From: an uncultured Clostridia bacterium
GTDB lineage: Bacteria > Bacillota > Clostridia > TANB77 > CAG-508
Direction: 5' to 3'
Length of the DNA stretch: 39,980 bases
Assembly: GCA_947628085.1 (NCBI GenBank)
Contig: CANQYM010000012.1
Location: 1 to 39,980 of the forward strand
Position numbers and translations under genes: made by a program. Under the pieces are notes generated by a model. That model did no database searches. It worked only from the letters and a program-made list of their open reading frames with translations, and was not told the DNA's origin. Numbering within the stretch: the first letter of the stretch is position 1; each line of letters opens with the position of its first letter. Of the stretch, positions 7,627 to 15,715 are shown piece by piece.

Positions 7627-8097
7627 ATGAATACCCAAAAAATTTGTAGCTTTTATATAAGTGAATTTCACTTATTAACAATTTTATTGCCATATATAAA
7701 TGAAAAAATATTAGAGAAAAGAAAAATTGCAGTAATTTTACAAAAAGATATCTCTGAAAACGTTGAAAATTATTTGAAAAATGTAAGAAATATAAATTTA
7801 GACAATGAAAAAATTATAAATATTGGCTGGAAGGAAAGTAAAAGGAGAAATATTGAAGATTTAAAAGGAAAGGATGTTGTAGTAATAGGAGATAAAAAAT
7901 ATATTGAGGATATTAATAATGAGCTAGAAAATTTTGAAATAAAAGAAATATTAAATTGCTATAAAGTAAATGAAATTGAAAGAATAGATATGATTCTATC
8001 AAATCACAGTAAAGTATTAAATACAGAGGGAACTAGAGATGTTACTAAATTTTCACAAAATGCACAAAAAAGAAAAACAATAAAAACACAAATATGA
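7627..8097 (+). CDS. Unrecognised 156-aa protein
   Basis: The family is not recognised. The start is supported by GGAGGT 9 nt upstream of the ATG and by a promoter at 7562-7590. The product has no signal peptide. Its N-terminal half is hydrophobic in patches (SEFHLLTILLPYI) and a middle strand reads KDVVVIGDKKYIEDI, which resembles a Rossmann-like beta-alpha unit, as in small anti-sigma or NTPase-like folds, but no catalytic motif is visible. The C-terminus is basic and probably disordered. It stands alone between spoIIR, on the opposite strand, and the pyrophosphorylase-mutase fusion gene, which has its own promoter. Confidence 0.7.
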   Translation: MNTQKICSFYISEFHLLTILLPYINEKILEKRKIAVILQKDISENVENYLKNVRNINLDNEKIINIGWKESKRRNIEDLKGKDVVVIGDKKYIEDINNELENFEIKEILNCYKVNEIERIDMILSNHSKVLNTEGTRDVTKFSQNAQKRKTIKTQI

Positions 8098-8166
8098 AAT
8101 AATATGACTGTATCAATTTTTTTGTCAAGAGATAAATATTTGAAAAAATATTTAATATTACTGATG

Positions 8167-8193
8167 TTGACGAAATAAAAAAAATGATATAAT
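8167..8193 (+). promoter_or_regulatory. Putative promoter of the UAP-PGM fusion gene
   Basis: An extended -10, TGATATAAT (8185-8193), stands about 55 nt upstream of the ATG. The only -35-like box is TTGACG (8167-8172), with a short 15-nt spacer; the TGn motif would compensate. Confidence 0.6.
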
Positions 8194-8248
8194 ATATACC
8201 AAATGGAATTTAGGATATGTTTCTAAGTTGAAAGGAGTAAAAAACATA

Positions 8249-11209
8249 ATGAATGAAGAACTAGAAAAAGTAAAAAAAATTCTTAAAAAATATGGTCAAG
8301 AACACTTATTATTAAAATATGATGAAATGGATGACGAACACAAAAAAGAATTATTAGAGCAAATAGAAAGTATAGATTTTGACTTAATGAAGAAATTATA
8401 TGAAAATGCAACAAAGCCAGCTAAACTAGAAAATGTAACAGTAGAACCTATTGAGCATGTTGATAAATCTAAATTAACAGTAGCTGAAAGAGAAATGTAT
8501 GAGAAAAAAGGTATAGAAGCTATAAAATACAATAAGTTTGCAGTTGTAACTATGGCAGGAGGTCAAGGAACAAGACTAGGACACACTGGTCCAAAAGGAA
8601 CTTTCATATTTGATGACGGAAAATCAATTTTTGAAGCCCTATGCGATACAATAAAAGTTGCTTGGAGAGACTATGATACAGTTATTCCTTGGTATATTAT
8701 GACAAGTAGAGAAAATAATGATGCAACAATAGAATTTTTCGAAAAAAACAATTACTTTGGATATCCTAAAGAAGCTATAAGATTTTTCAAACAAGGAGAA
8801 TTACCTCTAATTGCTTTAAATGGGAAAATATTATTAGATGAACATGGAATGGTTAAAAAAGCAGCTAATGGACATGGTGGAACTTTACAATCAATGGAAA
8901 AAAGCCATGTAATAGATGAAATGAAAGAAGCAGGAATTGAATGGGTATTTATAAATGGTGTTGATAACGTTTTAGTAAAACCAGTAGACCCATTACTTAT
9001 TGGTATGTCTATACATAATAAAGTTTTAGGTGCTGTTAAATCAATAGAGAAAACAGATCCAAAGGAAAAAGTTGGTATTTTCTGTAGAAAAAATAAAAAA
9101 GTTGGAGTTATTGAATATACAGAAATTTCAGATGAAATGGCTAACATGAGAGATGATGATAGATCTTTAATTTACGGTGATGCAAATGCAATTTTCCACT
9201 TATACAATATTAAAGGACTAGAAAAAGTTAGCGAACTTAGCCTTCCATATCATACTGCAGTTAAAAAACAAAAATATATGGATGAACATGGAAAAATAAT
9301 TGAAGGTGATAAGCCAAATGCGTATAAATTTGAAATGTTTATATTTGACTCTTATGAAATGTTTGATGACGTAGTTGTTCTTAGAGTAAAAAGAGAAGAA
9401 GAATTTGCTCCTATTAAAAATGCACAAGGACAAGATAGCCCAGAAACAGCAAGAAAACTTTATAGAGATTATATGAACAAAGTAGAATATACAAAACGTT
9501 ATAAAGAATGGTCAACAAGTCCAATTTTTGATGAAGAAACAAGAAAAGAATTACTAACAATTGCCGGAAATGAAGAAGAAATAAAAGATAGATTTTATAA
9601 AGACTTAGAATTCGGAACAGCAGGAATGAGAGGAGTTATTGGTAATGGTACAAATAGAATGAATATTTATACTGTTACAAAGGCTACTCAAGGTTTATCA
9701 AATTATATTTTAAGAAAAGGAACAGAAGGTAAAGGTGTAGTTATTGCTTATGATTCAAGAAACATGTCTCCTGAATTTAGCAGGGCTACAGCACTTTGCT
9801 TAAATGCAAATGGAATAAAAACATATATATTTGAATCATTAAGACCTGTTCCAGAATTATCTTTTGCTGTTAGGGAATTAGGATGTACAGCAGGAATTAT
9901 GATTACAGCAAGTCATAATCCACCAGAATATAATGGATATAAAGTATACTGGGACGATGGTGCTCAAATTGTTGAGCCACATGCATCAGAAATAATTGCT
10001 GAAGTAAATAAAGTAAAAGATTATTCATTAATAAGATCAATTACTTTAGAAGAATCTAAAAAATTAAGATTATATAATGTAATTGGACCTGCAATGGATA
10101 AATTATATTTACAAGCTATAAAGAAACAAGTATTAAATCCTGAAGTTATAAAAGAAGTAGAAAAAGATTTAAGCATTGTTTATACACCTTTACATGGTAC
10201 AGGAAATATACCAGTTCAAACAGTGCTTGCAGATTTAGGATTTTCTAATGTTTATGTAGTGCCAGAACAAGAATTGCCAAATGGAAGTTTTCCAACAGTA
10301 GATTATCCAAATCCAGAAGATATTAAAGCATTTGATTTAGCTTTAAAACTTGCTGAAAAAGAAAACGCAGACTTAGTACTAGCAACAGACCCAGATGCAG
10401 ATAGATTAGGAGTTTTAGCTAAAGATAGCAAAACAGGAAAATATATGCCATTTACAGGAAACATGTCTGGATTATTAATTGCTGAATATATATTATCACA
10501 GAAAAAAGCTAAAAAATTATTACCAAAAAATGGTGCTTTAATTTCAACTATTGTTTCTTCAAATTTAGCTATTGCAATAGCTAAAGAATATAAAATAGAT
10601 TTTATAGAAGTTTTAACAGGATTTAAATATATTGGTGAACAAATTAAAAAATTCGAAGAAACAGGAAGTCATGAATATTTATTTGGATATGAAGAAAGTT
10701 ATGGATGCTTAGTTGGAACACATGCAAGAGATAAAGATGCTATAACAGCAGTTATGTTACTTTGCGAAGCAGCAGCTTACTATAAAAAGCAAGGATTAAC
10801 TTTATGGGATCAAATGATAAAAATTTATGAAAAATATGGATTCTATAAAGAAGGAATTTCTACAATTACTTTAAAAGGTGCTGATGGAGCAACTAAGATG
10901 AAAGAATTACTTGACTCTATTAGAAATAATCCACCAAAACAAATTGGAGGATATAAAGTAACAAGAATTAGAGATTACAAATCTGGAGAAATTTTAGATG
11001 TAGCAACAGGAAAAACTTCTAAAACGAACTTACCAACTTCAAATGTGTTATATTACGACTTAGAAGACTCAGCTTGGTGTTGTGTAAGACCATCTGGAAC
11101 AGAACCAAAAGTTAAATTCTATATGGGAGTTAAAGGAAAATCTTTAGAAGATGCTGAAAAGAAATTAGAAAAAGTTAAAAAAGCTATGATGAGTTTAACA
11201 GAAAAATAA
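8249..11209 (+). CDS. Fusion of UDP-sugar pyrophosphorylase (UAP/UGPase family) and phosphohexomutase
   Basis: A 986-aa cytoplasmic enzyme with two catalytic parts. Residues about 1-440 are a eukaryotic-type UDPGP-family pyrophosphorylase with the nucleotide loop MAGGQGTRLGHTGPKG (about residues 102-117), then NGHGG and FINGVDNVL. Residues about 455-986 are an alpha-D-phosphohexomutase: active-site serine Ser555 in TASHNPP, metal loop DPDADR starting at Asp714, sugar loop GYEESYG and phosphate loop RPSGTEP starting at Arg947. Together they could convert hexose-6-P to hexose-1-P and then to UDP-hexose (glucose or N-acetylglucosamine; substrate not resolved). The start is ATG 8249 with AAAGGAG 11 nt upstream; a TTG at 8228 has no ribosome site. 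All key motifs are intact, so both halves should be active. A terminator follows. Confidence 0.9.
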   Translation: MNEELEKVKKILKKYGQEHLLLKYDEMDDEHKKELLEQIESIDFDLMKKLYENATKPAKLENVTVEPIEHVDKSKLTVAEREMYEKKGIEAIKYNKFAVVTMAGGQGTRLGHTGPKGTFIFDDGKSIFEALCDTIKVAWRDYDTVIPWYIMTSRENNDATIEFFEKNNYFGYPKEAIRFFKQGELPLIALNGKILLDEHGMVKKAANGHGGTLQSMEKSHVIDEMKEAGIEWVFINGVDNVLVKPVDPLLIGMSIHNKVLGAVKSIEKTDPKEKVGIFCRKNKKVGVIEYTEISDEMANMRDDDRSLIYGDANAIFHLYNIKGLEKVSELSLPYHTAVKKQKYMDEHGKIIEGDKPNAYKFEMFIFDSYEMFDDVVVLRVKREEEFAPIKNAQGQDSPETARKLYRDYMNKVEYTKRYKEWSTSPIFDEETRKELLTIAGNEEEIKDRFYKDLEFGTAGMRGVIGNGTNRMNIYTVTKATQGLSNYILRKGTEGKGVVIAYDSRNMSPEFSRATALCLNANGIKTYIFESLRPVPELSFAVRELGCTAGIMITASHNPPEYNGYKVYWDDGAQIVEPHASEIIAEVNKVKDYSLIRSITLEESKKLRLYNVIGPAMDKLYLQAIKKQVLNPEVIKEVEKDLSIVYTPLHGTGNIPVQTVLADLGFSNVYVVPEQELPNGSFPTVDYPNPEDIKAFDLALKLAEKENADLVLATDPDADRLGVLAKDSKTGKYMPFTGNMSGLLIAEYILSQKKAKKLLPKNGALISTIVSSNLAIAIAKEYKIDFIEVLTGFKYIGEQIKKFEETGSHEYLFGYEESYGCLVGTHARDKDAITAVMLLCEAAAYYKKQGLTLWDQMIKIYEKYGFYKEGISTITLKGADGATKMKELLDSIRNNPPKQIGGYKVTRIRDYKSGEILDVATGKTSKTNLPTSNVLYYDLEDSAWCCVRPSGTEPKVKFYMGVKGKSLEDAEKKLEKVKKAMMSLTEK

Positions 11210-11229
11210 ATAGACATTTAGAACTTTTT

Positions 11230-11277
11230 AAGGAACCCGAATTGCTAGGAAAAAGTTAGCAAATAGGGTTCTTTTTA
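11230..11277 (+). terminator. Terminator of the UAP-PGM fusion gene
   Basis: GGAACCC pairs with GGGTTCT, with an inner TTGCTA/TAGCAA stem, followed by CTTTTTAT. It begins about 20 nt after the stop codon. Confidence 0.85.
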
Positions 11278-11356
11278 TATGAAATTTTTCTTATATGTAT
11301 AAATAAGAGAAGTTTTAAAAATAAGAGTTTTTATAGGAAAATGTTATTTTAGAAAT

Positions 11357-11385
11357 TTTACTTTGAATAAGTTTTATGATATAAT
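11357..11385 (+). promoter_or_regulatory. Sigma-A promoter of GC-rich island 2
   Basis: TTTACT (11357-11362), 17-nt spacer, TATAAT (11380-11385), preceded by TGA giving an extended -10. The composition is host-like AT-rich, in contrast with the transcribed region. The 310-nt gap between the fusion gene and the island ORF contains the terminator above, this promoter and the structured leader. Confidence 0.8.
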
Positions 11386-11405
11386 ATAAAGAGGTATACA
11401 CCTTT

Positions 11406-11477
11406 GGTGAATTTGTTTTGGTGAGTTCTACACTCATTAGATTGAAATTCACTCCGAGAGAAAAAGTTTTTTTCGGA
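11406..11477 (+). promoter_or_regulatory. Structured 5' leader of island 2
   Basis: The roughly 130-nt leader folds into a two-layer hairpin, GTGAATTT (11407-11414) with AAATTCAC (11445-11452) enclosing GTGAGT/ACTCAT (11421-11437). A second hairpin TCCGA/TCGGA (11453-11477) has an A-run/T-run stem and resembles a terminator. The ribosome site AAGGAGG follows at 11506-11512. This could be an attenuator or another cis-regulator; no known riboswitch core was recognised. Confidence 0.45.
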
Positions 11478-11519
11478 AGCTTGCACACAGTGACCCGCTT
11501 TGCTCAAGGAGGAACGCAA

Positions 11520-11906
11520 ATGTTTAAGCGCATCAAGGACTACTTTAGGGATAACCTCTCTCTCAGCACCATAGGACCTCACTATGTCGAAGATGAGATG
11601 TTTCCCGACACCAACGACGAGCAAGAGGTTGAACCTGCGACGGAAAAGATGGGAGGAAAGATCATGAACTTCAAGGAGTTTTTGGCTCGGCGCAAGAGCC
11701 AGGACGGGACGGACATCAACATGGACAACACCTCCAAACAGAGGATCAACGACGACACTCCAATCTACAGCGAAGTGAAAAGAAACGGTGACTACATCGT
11801 GTGCACGTTCGCACGTGGAGCACTGTGTCACATCGATCCTAAGGCCAAAGCAAACACGAACATCGGCTCGAGCATCGACATGAACGGCCGATTCGTGAGG
11901 CCGTAA
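11520..11906 (+). CDS. Orphan 128-aa protein with GC-rich codon use (island 2)
   Basis: The product is not recognised. It is 128 residues, soluble and acidic in the first half, with an amphipathic basic N-terminus (FKRIKDYFRDNL), a Gly/Asn/Asp-rich middle and a C-terminal part (NGDYIVCTFARGALCHIDPK) that reads like a small folded beta domain with two Cys. The ATG at 11520 has AAGGAGG 7 nt upstream; an upstream in-frame start at 11418 lies in the hairpin leader. Most third positions are G or C, unlike the A/T-ending codons all around, matching the style of island 1. Its own promoter and terminator make it an independent cassette. A longer open frame on the opposite strand is a by-product of the base composition. 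Confidence 0.75.
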   Translation: MFKRIKDYFRDNLSLSTIGPHYVEDEMFPDTNDEQEVEPATEKMGGKIMNFKEFLARRKSQDGTDINMDNTSKQRINDDTPIYSEVKRNGDYIVCTFARGALCHIDPKAKANTNIGSSIDMNGRFVRP

Positions 11907-11915
11907 AGGATCAAG

Positions 11916-11954
11916 GCTTTCCCTGCAACTACTAAGTTGCAGGGAAAGCACTTT
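11916..11954 (+). terminator. Terminator of GC-rich island 2
   Basis: A 15-bp perfect stem (11916-11930 with 11935-11949, loop ACTA) is followed by ACTTTT. It lies 10 nt after the stop codon and 27 nt before the transglutaminase-like gene. Confidence 0.9.
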
Positions 11955-11980
11955 TAAATAAAAAAGATAAAGAGGAAAAT

Positions 11981-13141
11981 ATGCTAGAAGTAACTTTAAA
12001 TGAATTAAAAAAGTTAAAATCAGATGAGTATAATAATGTAGAAATTACATTGGCTATTAATAATGTATCTGAGTTATCTAGAGAAAAAATAAAAGAATAT
12101 CAAAAGAAAGGTTATAAAATAACAAAAATAAGAGTATTTGCCAAGGAAAATCAAGAATATCAAAATGCACCTTATGATGTTCAAACATATATGCATATAA
12201 GAGAAAAATTAGAAGAATTAGTAAAAGATATTTCAATTGATTTGCCTGAAAAGGAAAGATTTGTAGAGGTGTATAAAAGAATTTGCTCAGCTATTCGATA
12301 CGATAATCAAGTATCAGATCCGGAAACAAAGGAAGAAAAAGCATATTGTAAGGCTCAAGAAGATAATTCTAGAAACTTAGTTAATGGATTATTGTACGGA
12401 AAATGTGTATGCGCTGGTTTTGCAGATATTTTAAGAAATGCTCTATCAATGGTTAATATCGAATCAAAATATATTTTCGGAGAAATTTATTTAAAAGAAA
12501 TAGAAGAAGAGAACTTTAAAAAATATAAGGCAAAAGCAGATGAATATTATATAAAAAGTGGAAAAAGATATATTATTATAGATGCACATGCATGGAATAA
12601 AGTTAAATTAGATGGAAAATGGTATAATGTAGATGCTACTTATGATGCACTTGATGTTCGATTAGGGAAAAATCCCCAAAATTGTTTGAAAACAGATAGA
12701 GAAATAAGAATAGAAGATAGGAAAAAGTGTTTTGAAGGGCCTAAATGTGTAACAAAAGTAAGCGAAGAAGAAATAGCAAAGTTGTTTAATCCAAAAGCAA
12801 GATATATAAAAGATAGAAAAATACCAGAATTAAAAGATATAAAAGCAATGCTAGGATACGTTATAGAAGATACGGCAGATATGATGGGAGATATAAGAAG
12901 AAAATTTACAAAATTAAAAGAAAAAGCAAATGAATTTTTTTCCAGAAAAAACACATCCCTATTAGAATCACCAAAAGAAGATGGAGAAAGTTTTGAAAAT
13001 AATTTGAATGTTTCTTCTAATGCACAACATAGCTGGGACTTAGAAAATTGGGAAATGAGAAAAGAAGATTTTTCCAAAGATGTAACTGGCAGTATACCTC
13101 AAGATAAAGAAAAAAAAGAAAAAATATCAAAAGATAGATAG
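11981..13141 (+). CDS. Cytoplasmic transglutaminase-like cysteine protein
   Basis: A 386-aa protein with a transglutaminase-like (papain-fold) core. The triad reads Cys144 (GKCVCAGFAD; Cys142 precedes it), His203 (DAHAWNKV) and Asp218 (YNVDATYD), with the usual spacing. Such domains act as proteases, peptide-bond-forming enzymes or amidases, and the substrate cannot be told here. There is no signal peptide or membrane segment, which is unusual because many bacterial members are exported. The C-terminal ~100 residues are charged and low in complexity. The ATG is preceded by AGAGG. It lies directly behind island 2 without an obvious promoter, so it may depend on read-through of that terminator or on a promoter hidden in the island. 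Confidence 0.8.
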   Translation: MLEVTLNELKKLKSDEYNNVEITLAINNVSELSREKIKEYQKKGYKITKIRVFAKENQEYQNAPYDVQTYMHIREKLEELVKDISIDLPEKERFVEVYKRICSAIRYDNQVSDPETKEEKAYCKAQEDNSRNLVNGLLYGKCVCAGFADILRNALSMVNIESKYIFGEIYLKEIEEENFKKYKAKADEYYIKSGKRYIIIDAHAWNKVKLDGKWYNVDATYDALDVRLGKNPQNCLKTDREIRIEDRKKCFEGPKCVTKVSEEEIAKLFNPKARYIKDRKIPELKDIKAMLGYVIEDTADMMGDIRRKFTKLKEKANEFFSRKNTSLLESPKEDGESFENNLNVSSNAQHSWDLENWEMRKEDFSKDVTGSIPQDKEKKEKISKDR

Positions 13142-13225
13142 ATTACAAATAAAAATATTTTATCATATCAAAAAATAGAGAAATAAAATTAAGAAAAATA
13201 TTTTCAACAAAAATTGAAAAAAATG

Positions 13226-13254
13226 TTGACAACTTTAAAAAAATAGTGTAATAT
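13226..13254 (+). promoter_or_regulatory. Promoter of the tRNA-Lys/Glu/Thr operon
   Basis: Perfect TTGACA (13226-13231), 17-nt spacer, TAATAT (13249-13254), about 38 nt before tRNA-Lys. The tRNA-Arg/tRNA-Pro unit on the other strand near 30110 has the same boxes and spacing. Confidence 0.85.
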
Positions 13255-13292
13255 ATTAAGGCAGTTATCTTTTGAGAAAACTTAAAAGATAT

Positions 13293-13368
13293 GGGCTATT
13301 AGCTCAGGTGGTAGAGCACTTGACTTTTAATCAAGTTGTCCCGCGTTCGAGTCGCGGATAGCTCACCA
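13293..13368 (+). tRNA. tRNA-Lys(TTT)
   Basis: A 76-nt cloverleaf: acceptor GGGCTAT/ATAGCTC, D arm GCTC...GAGC, anticodon loop CTTTTAA with TTT at positions 34-36, T arm around GTTCGAGTC, and encoded CCA. First gene of a three-tRNA operon. Confidence 0.97.
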
Positions 13369-13404
13369 AAGAATATCTTTTTTGAAAGATATTCTTTTAT
13401 ATAT

Positions 13405-13479
13405 GGCCCCTTGGTCAAGCGGTTAAGACATCGCCCTTTCACGGCGGAGACATGGGTTCGATTCCCGTAGGGGTCACCA
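13405..13479 (+). tRNA. tRNA-Glu(TTC)
   Basis: A 75-nt cloverleaf: acceptor GGCCCCT/AGGGGTC, anticodon loop CTTTCAC with TTC, T loop GGTTCGATTC, and encoded CCA. Second gene of the operon. Confidence 0.97.
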
Positions 13480-13508
13480 TTTATTTTATAAATGGAACAA
13501 TTTAATAT

Positions 13509-13823
<315 letters not shown>

Positions 13824-13855
13824 AGCAAGGTTGCGAATTTAAGCACCTTAGATTG

Positions 13856-13896
13856 AAGTAGATTGTGAGATTTTCACGATCTACTTTTATTTTTTG
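13856..13896 (+). terminator. Terminator of the tRNA-Lys/Glu/Thr operon
   Basis: A 12-bp stem (13856-13867 with 13875-13886, one G.U pair) is followed by TTTATTTTTT. It lies about 32 nt after the tRNA-Thr CCA. Confidence 0.9.
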
Positions 13897-13974
13897 TATA
13901 TATTTTTATATTTATTTACGATATTGCAAAATAAAATTTATCTATATAAAATAAATTTGGTGATTACAATTTTA

Positions 13975-14003
13975 TTGACATTAGTCTTGCTTGATTTTAT
14001 AAT
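13975..14003 (+). promoter_or_regulatory. Consensus sigma-A promoter of the 14058 gene
   Basis: TTGACA (13975-13980), 17-nt spacer, TATAAT (13998-14003): both boxes are perfect consensus. This suggests strong expression of the membrane glucosyltransferase-like gene and the SDR gene behind it. Confidence 0.9.
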
Positions 14004-14057
14004 ATAAATGAATGAAATTTGGAAGGAGAGTATGTATTTAAAACATACAAAATAATT

Positions 14058-15674
14058 ATGGAAGAAAAAAAGAAATTAGAAATTCCCACACCGGAAAAAA
14101 TGTTAGATAAATTTTTTAAATGGTTCGACAAAAATAAAAGATTAGCATTCATAGTTGTTCTTGTTTTAGGAATTATAACTCATATAACAATGATAACAGA
14201 AACAATTATGAGTCAAGATGGATTATGGAATTCTATAAATTATTCAAAACCAGATGCATGGGAAAAAACATTAGGAAGATGGGGAATAGAAGTGGTAGAA
14301 AGGTTGAACTATTTTATTGCGATACCAACAATTTCTACGATTTCATCAATTCTTGCTTTAGCAATTGCAACAGTTTTTATAGTAGATTTATTTGATTTTA
14401 AAAGTAAAATTTCTATTATTTTTACATCTGCTATAATAGTTCTAACACCAACACTTACAGTTACTTTAATTTATGTATATACTGCTTTTGCATATTGTTT
14501 TAATTTTTTGATTTCAACTTTAGTTATTTGGTTTATTTATAAATTTAAGCATAAAAAAATTGGATTGATTCTAGCAACACTATGCTTTATGTTTTCATTG
14601 AGTATATATCAAAGCTACATAGGAGTTAGCATAGGCTTATGTGTTATGATAAGCATAATACATTTGCTTAAAGGAGAAAAATCAATAAAGGAAATATTAT
14701 TAAATATTTTAAAAACAGTTTGCTGTGTAGTTCTTGGTGGAATACTTTATTATGTTGCTACAATGGTAATTTTAAAAAGCTCTAACTTAGAGATATCTGC
14801 TTATAAGGGAGCACAAAACATATCAATTATAGGAATATTAACAGGGTTAAAAACAACAATACTTCAAACATATAAAGATTTTTTTGCATTTTTCTTAAAA
14901 GATACTATTGTTTATAATACTAATTATAGAAGAGAAGTTATATATGGATTATTCTTTATCGTATTTGCGATAGCAACAATTATTTCTTTTGTAACAATAA
15001 AAGAAGAAAATAAAAAAATAAAAATAGCTAGAATAATTCTTTCAGTGATATTCACTTTAGTTATACCAGTAGCTTTAAACATTATAGATGTTTTAATTGT
15101 AGGTACTCAAATGTACTCACTTACAACTGTTCAAATGATTTTAATAATTCCATTTGTTTTTGCAATCTTTGAAATTATTAATAAAGGAACTATATTAAAA
15201 TGGATTGCTGTAATTTCTTGTATTGGAATTATGGGAACATATTATATTGCAGATAACACTTCTTATGCTGCATTAAAATTAACATATAATCAAGCATATT
15301 CAACAACAATGAGAGTGATGGATAGAATTGAAAATACAGAAGGCTATTATAAAGGATATCCCGTTGTTTTTGGTGGAATTATTGGGGATCTTAACTATCC
15401 AAGAAATTCAGCTTTATATACATATGCAGTTGATCCAATTTTTAGATCACCAGCTTTTCATGGAACATATAGTGGTGCAATAGGAACATGGGTAAGTTTT
15501 ATAAGAATATTTTATGGAATAGATGTGCCTGTAGTATCTGCTGAAACTTATGCAGAAGTTGTAACAAGTGATGAATTTAAAGAAATGGGAATCTTTCCAG
15601 ATGAAGATTCTGTAAAAATTATAGATGGAAATATTGTTGTAAAATTTATGGAAGACCCATGGTTACCATTTTAG
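14058..15674 (+). CDS. Polytopic membrane protein, glucosyltransferase GtrII-like
   Basis: A 538-aa integral membrane protein with roughly ten hydrophobic segments and a C-terminal extracytoplasmic domain of about 140 residues. The N-terminal block (QDGLWNSINY, then KTLGRWGIEVVERLNYFIA) resembles the GtrII-type glucosyl transferase family, which moves glucose from a lipid carrier onto surface polymers. The start is not settled. The strong site GGAAGGAGAG (14021-14030) precedes an out-of-frame ATG at 14032 that opens a 7-codon ORF ending 2 nt before the in-frame ATG 14058, so coupled initiation is possible. A TTG at 14019 would extend the protein by 13 residues. The SDR gene follows after 41 nt and is probably in the same operon. 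Confidence 0.75.
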   Translation: MEEKKKLEIPTPEKMLDKFFKWFDKNKRLAFIVVLVLGIITHITMITETIMSQDGLWNSINYSKPDAWEKTLGRWGIEVVERLNYFIAIPTISTISSILALAIATVFIVDLFDFKSKISIIFTSAIIVLTPTLTVTLIYVYTAFAYCFNFLISTLVIWFIYKFKHKKIGLILATLCFMFSLSIYQSYIGVSIGLCVMISIIHLLKGEKSIKEILLNILKTVCCVVLGGILYYVATMVILKSSNLEISAYKGAQNISIIGILTGLKTTILQTYKDFFAFFLKDTIVYNTNYRREVIYGLFFIVFAIATIISFVTIKEENKKIKIARIILSVIFTLVIPVALNIIDVLIVGTQMYSLTTVQMILIIPFVFAIFEIINKGTILKWIAVISCIGIMGTYYIADNTSYAALKLTYNQAYSTTMRVMDRIENTEGYYKGYPVVFGGIIGDLNYPRNSALYTYAVDPIFRSPAFHGTYSGAIGTWVSFIRIFYGIDVPVVSAETYAEVVTSDEFKEMGIFPDEDSVKIIDGNIVVKFMEDPWLPF

Positions 15675-15715
15675 AAAGGAGAAAATCATATATTAAAAAT
15701 ATGATTTAAATTAAA

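Noticed and set aside
7475..8132. 14-nt direct repeats (TTTTTGTCAAGAGA at 7475-7488 and 8119-8132) flanking the 156-aa gene, as ends of a mobile unit
   Set aside because: The repeats are AT-rich and read as TTGACA -35 boxes on the minus strand. There are no inverted ends or target duplication. Possibly two promoter-like boxes; not enough for a mobile element.
11358..11951. Minus-strand 197-codon open frame across island 2
   Set aside because: It has no ribosome site or promoter on that strand, and its 3' part runs through the leader hairpins. The plus strand has promoter, AAGGAGG, a natural codon pattern and a terminator. The frame is open because stop codons are rare in GC-rich sequence.
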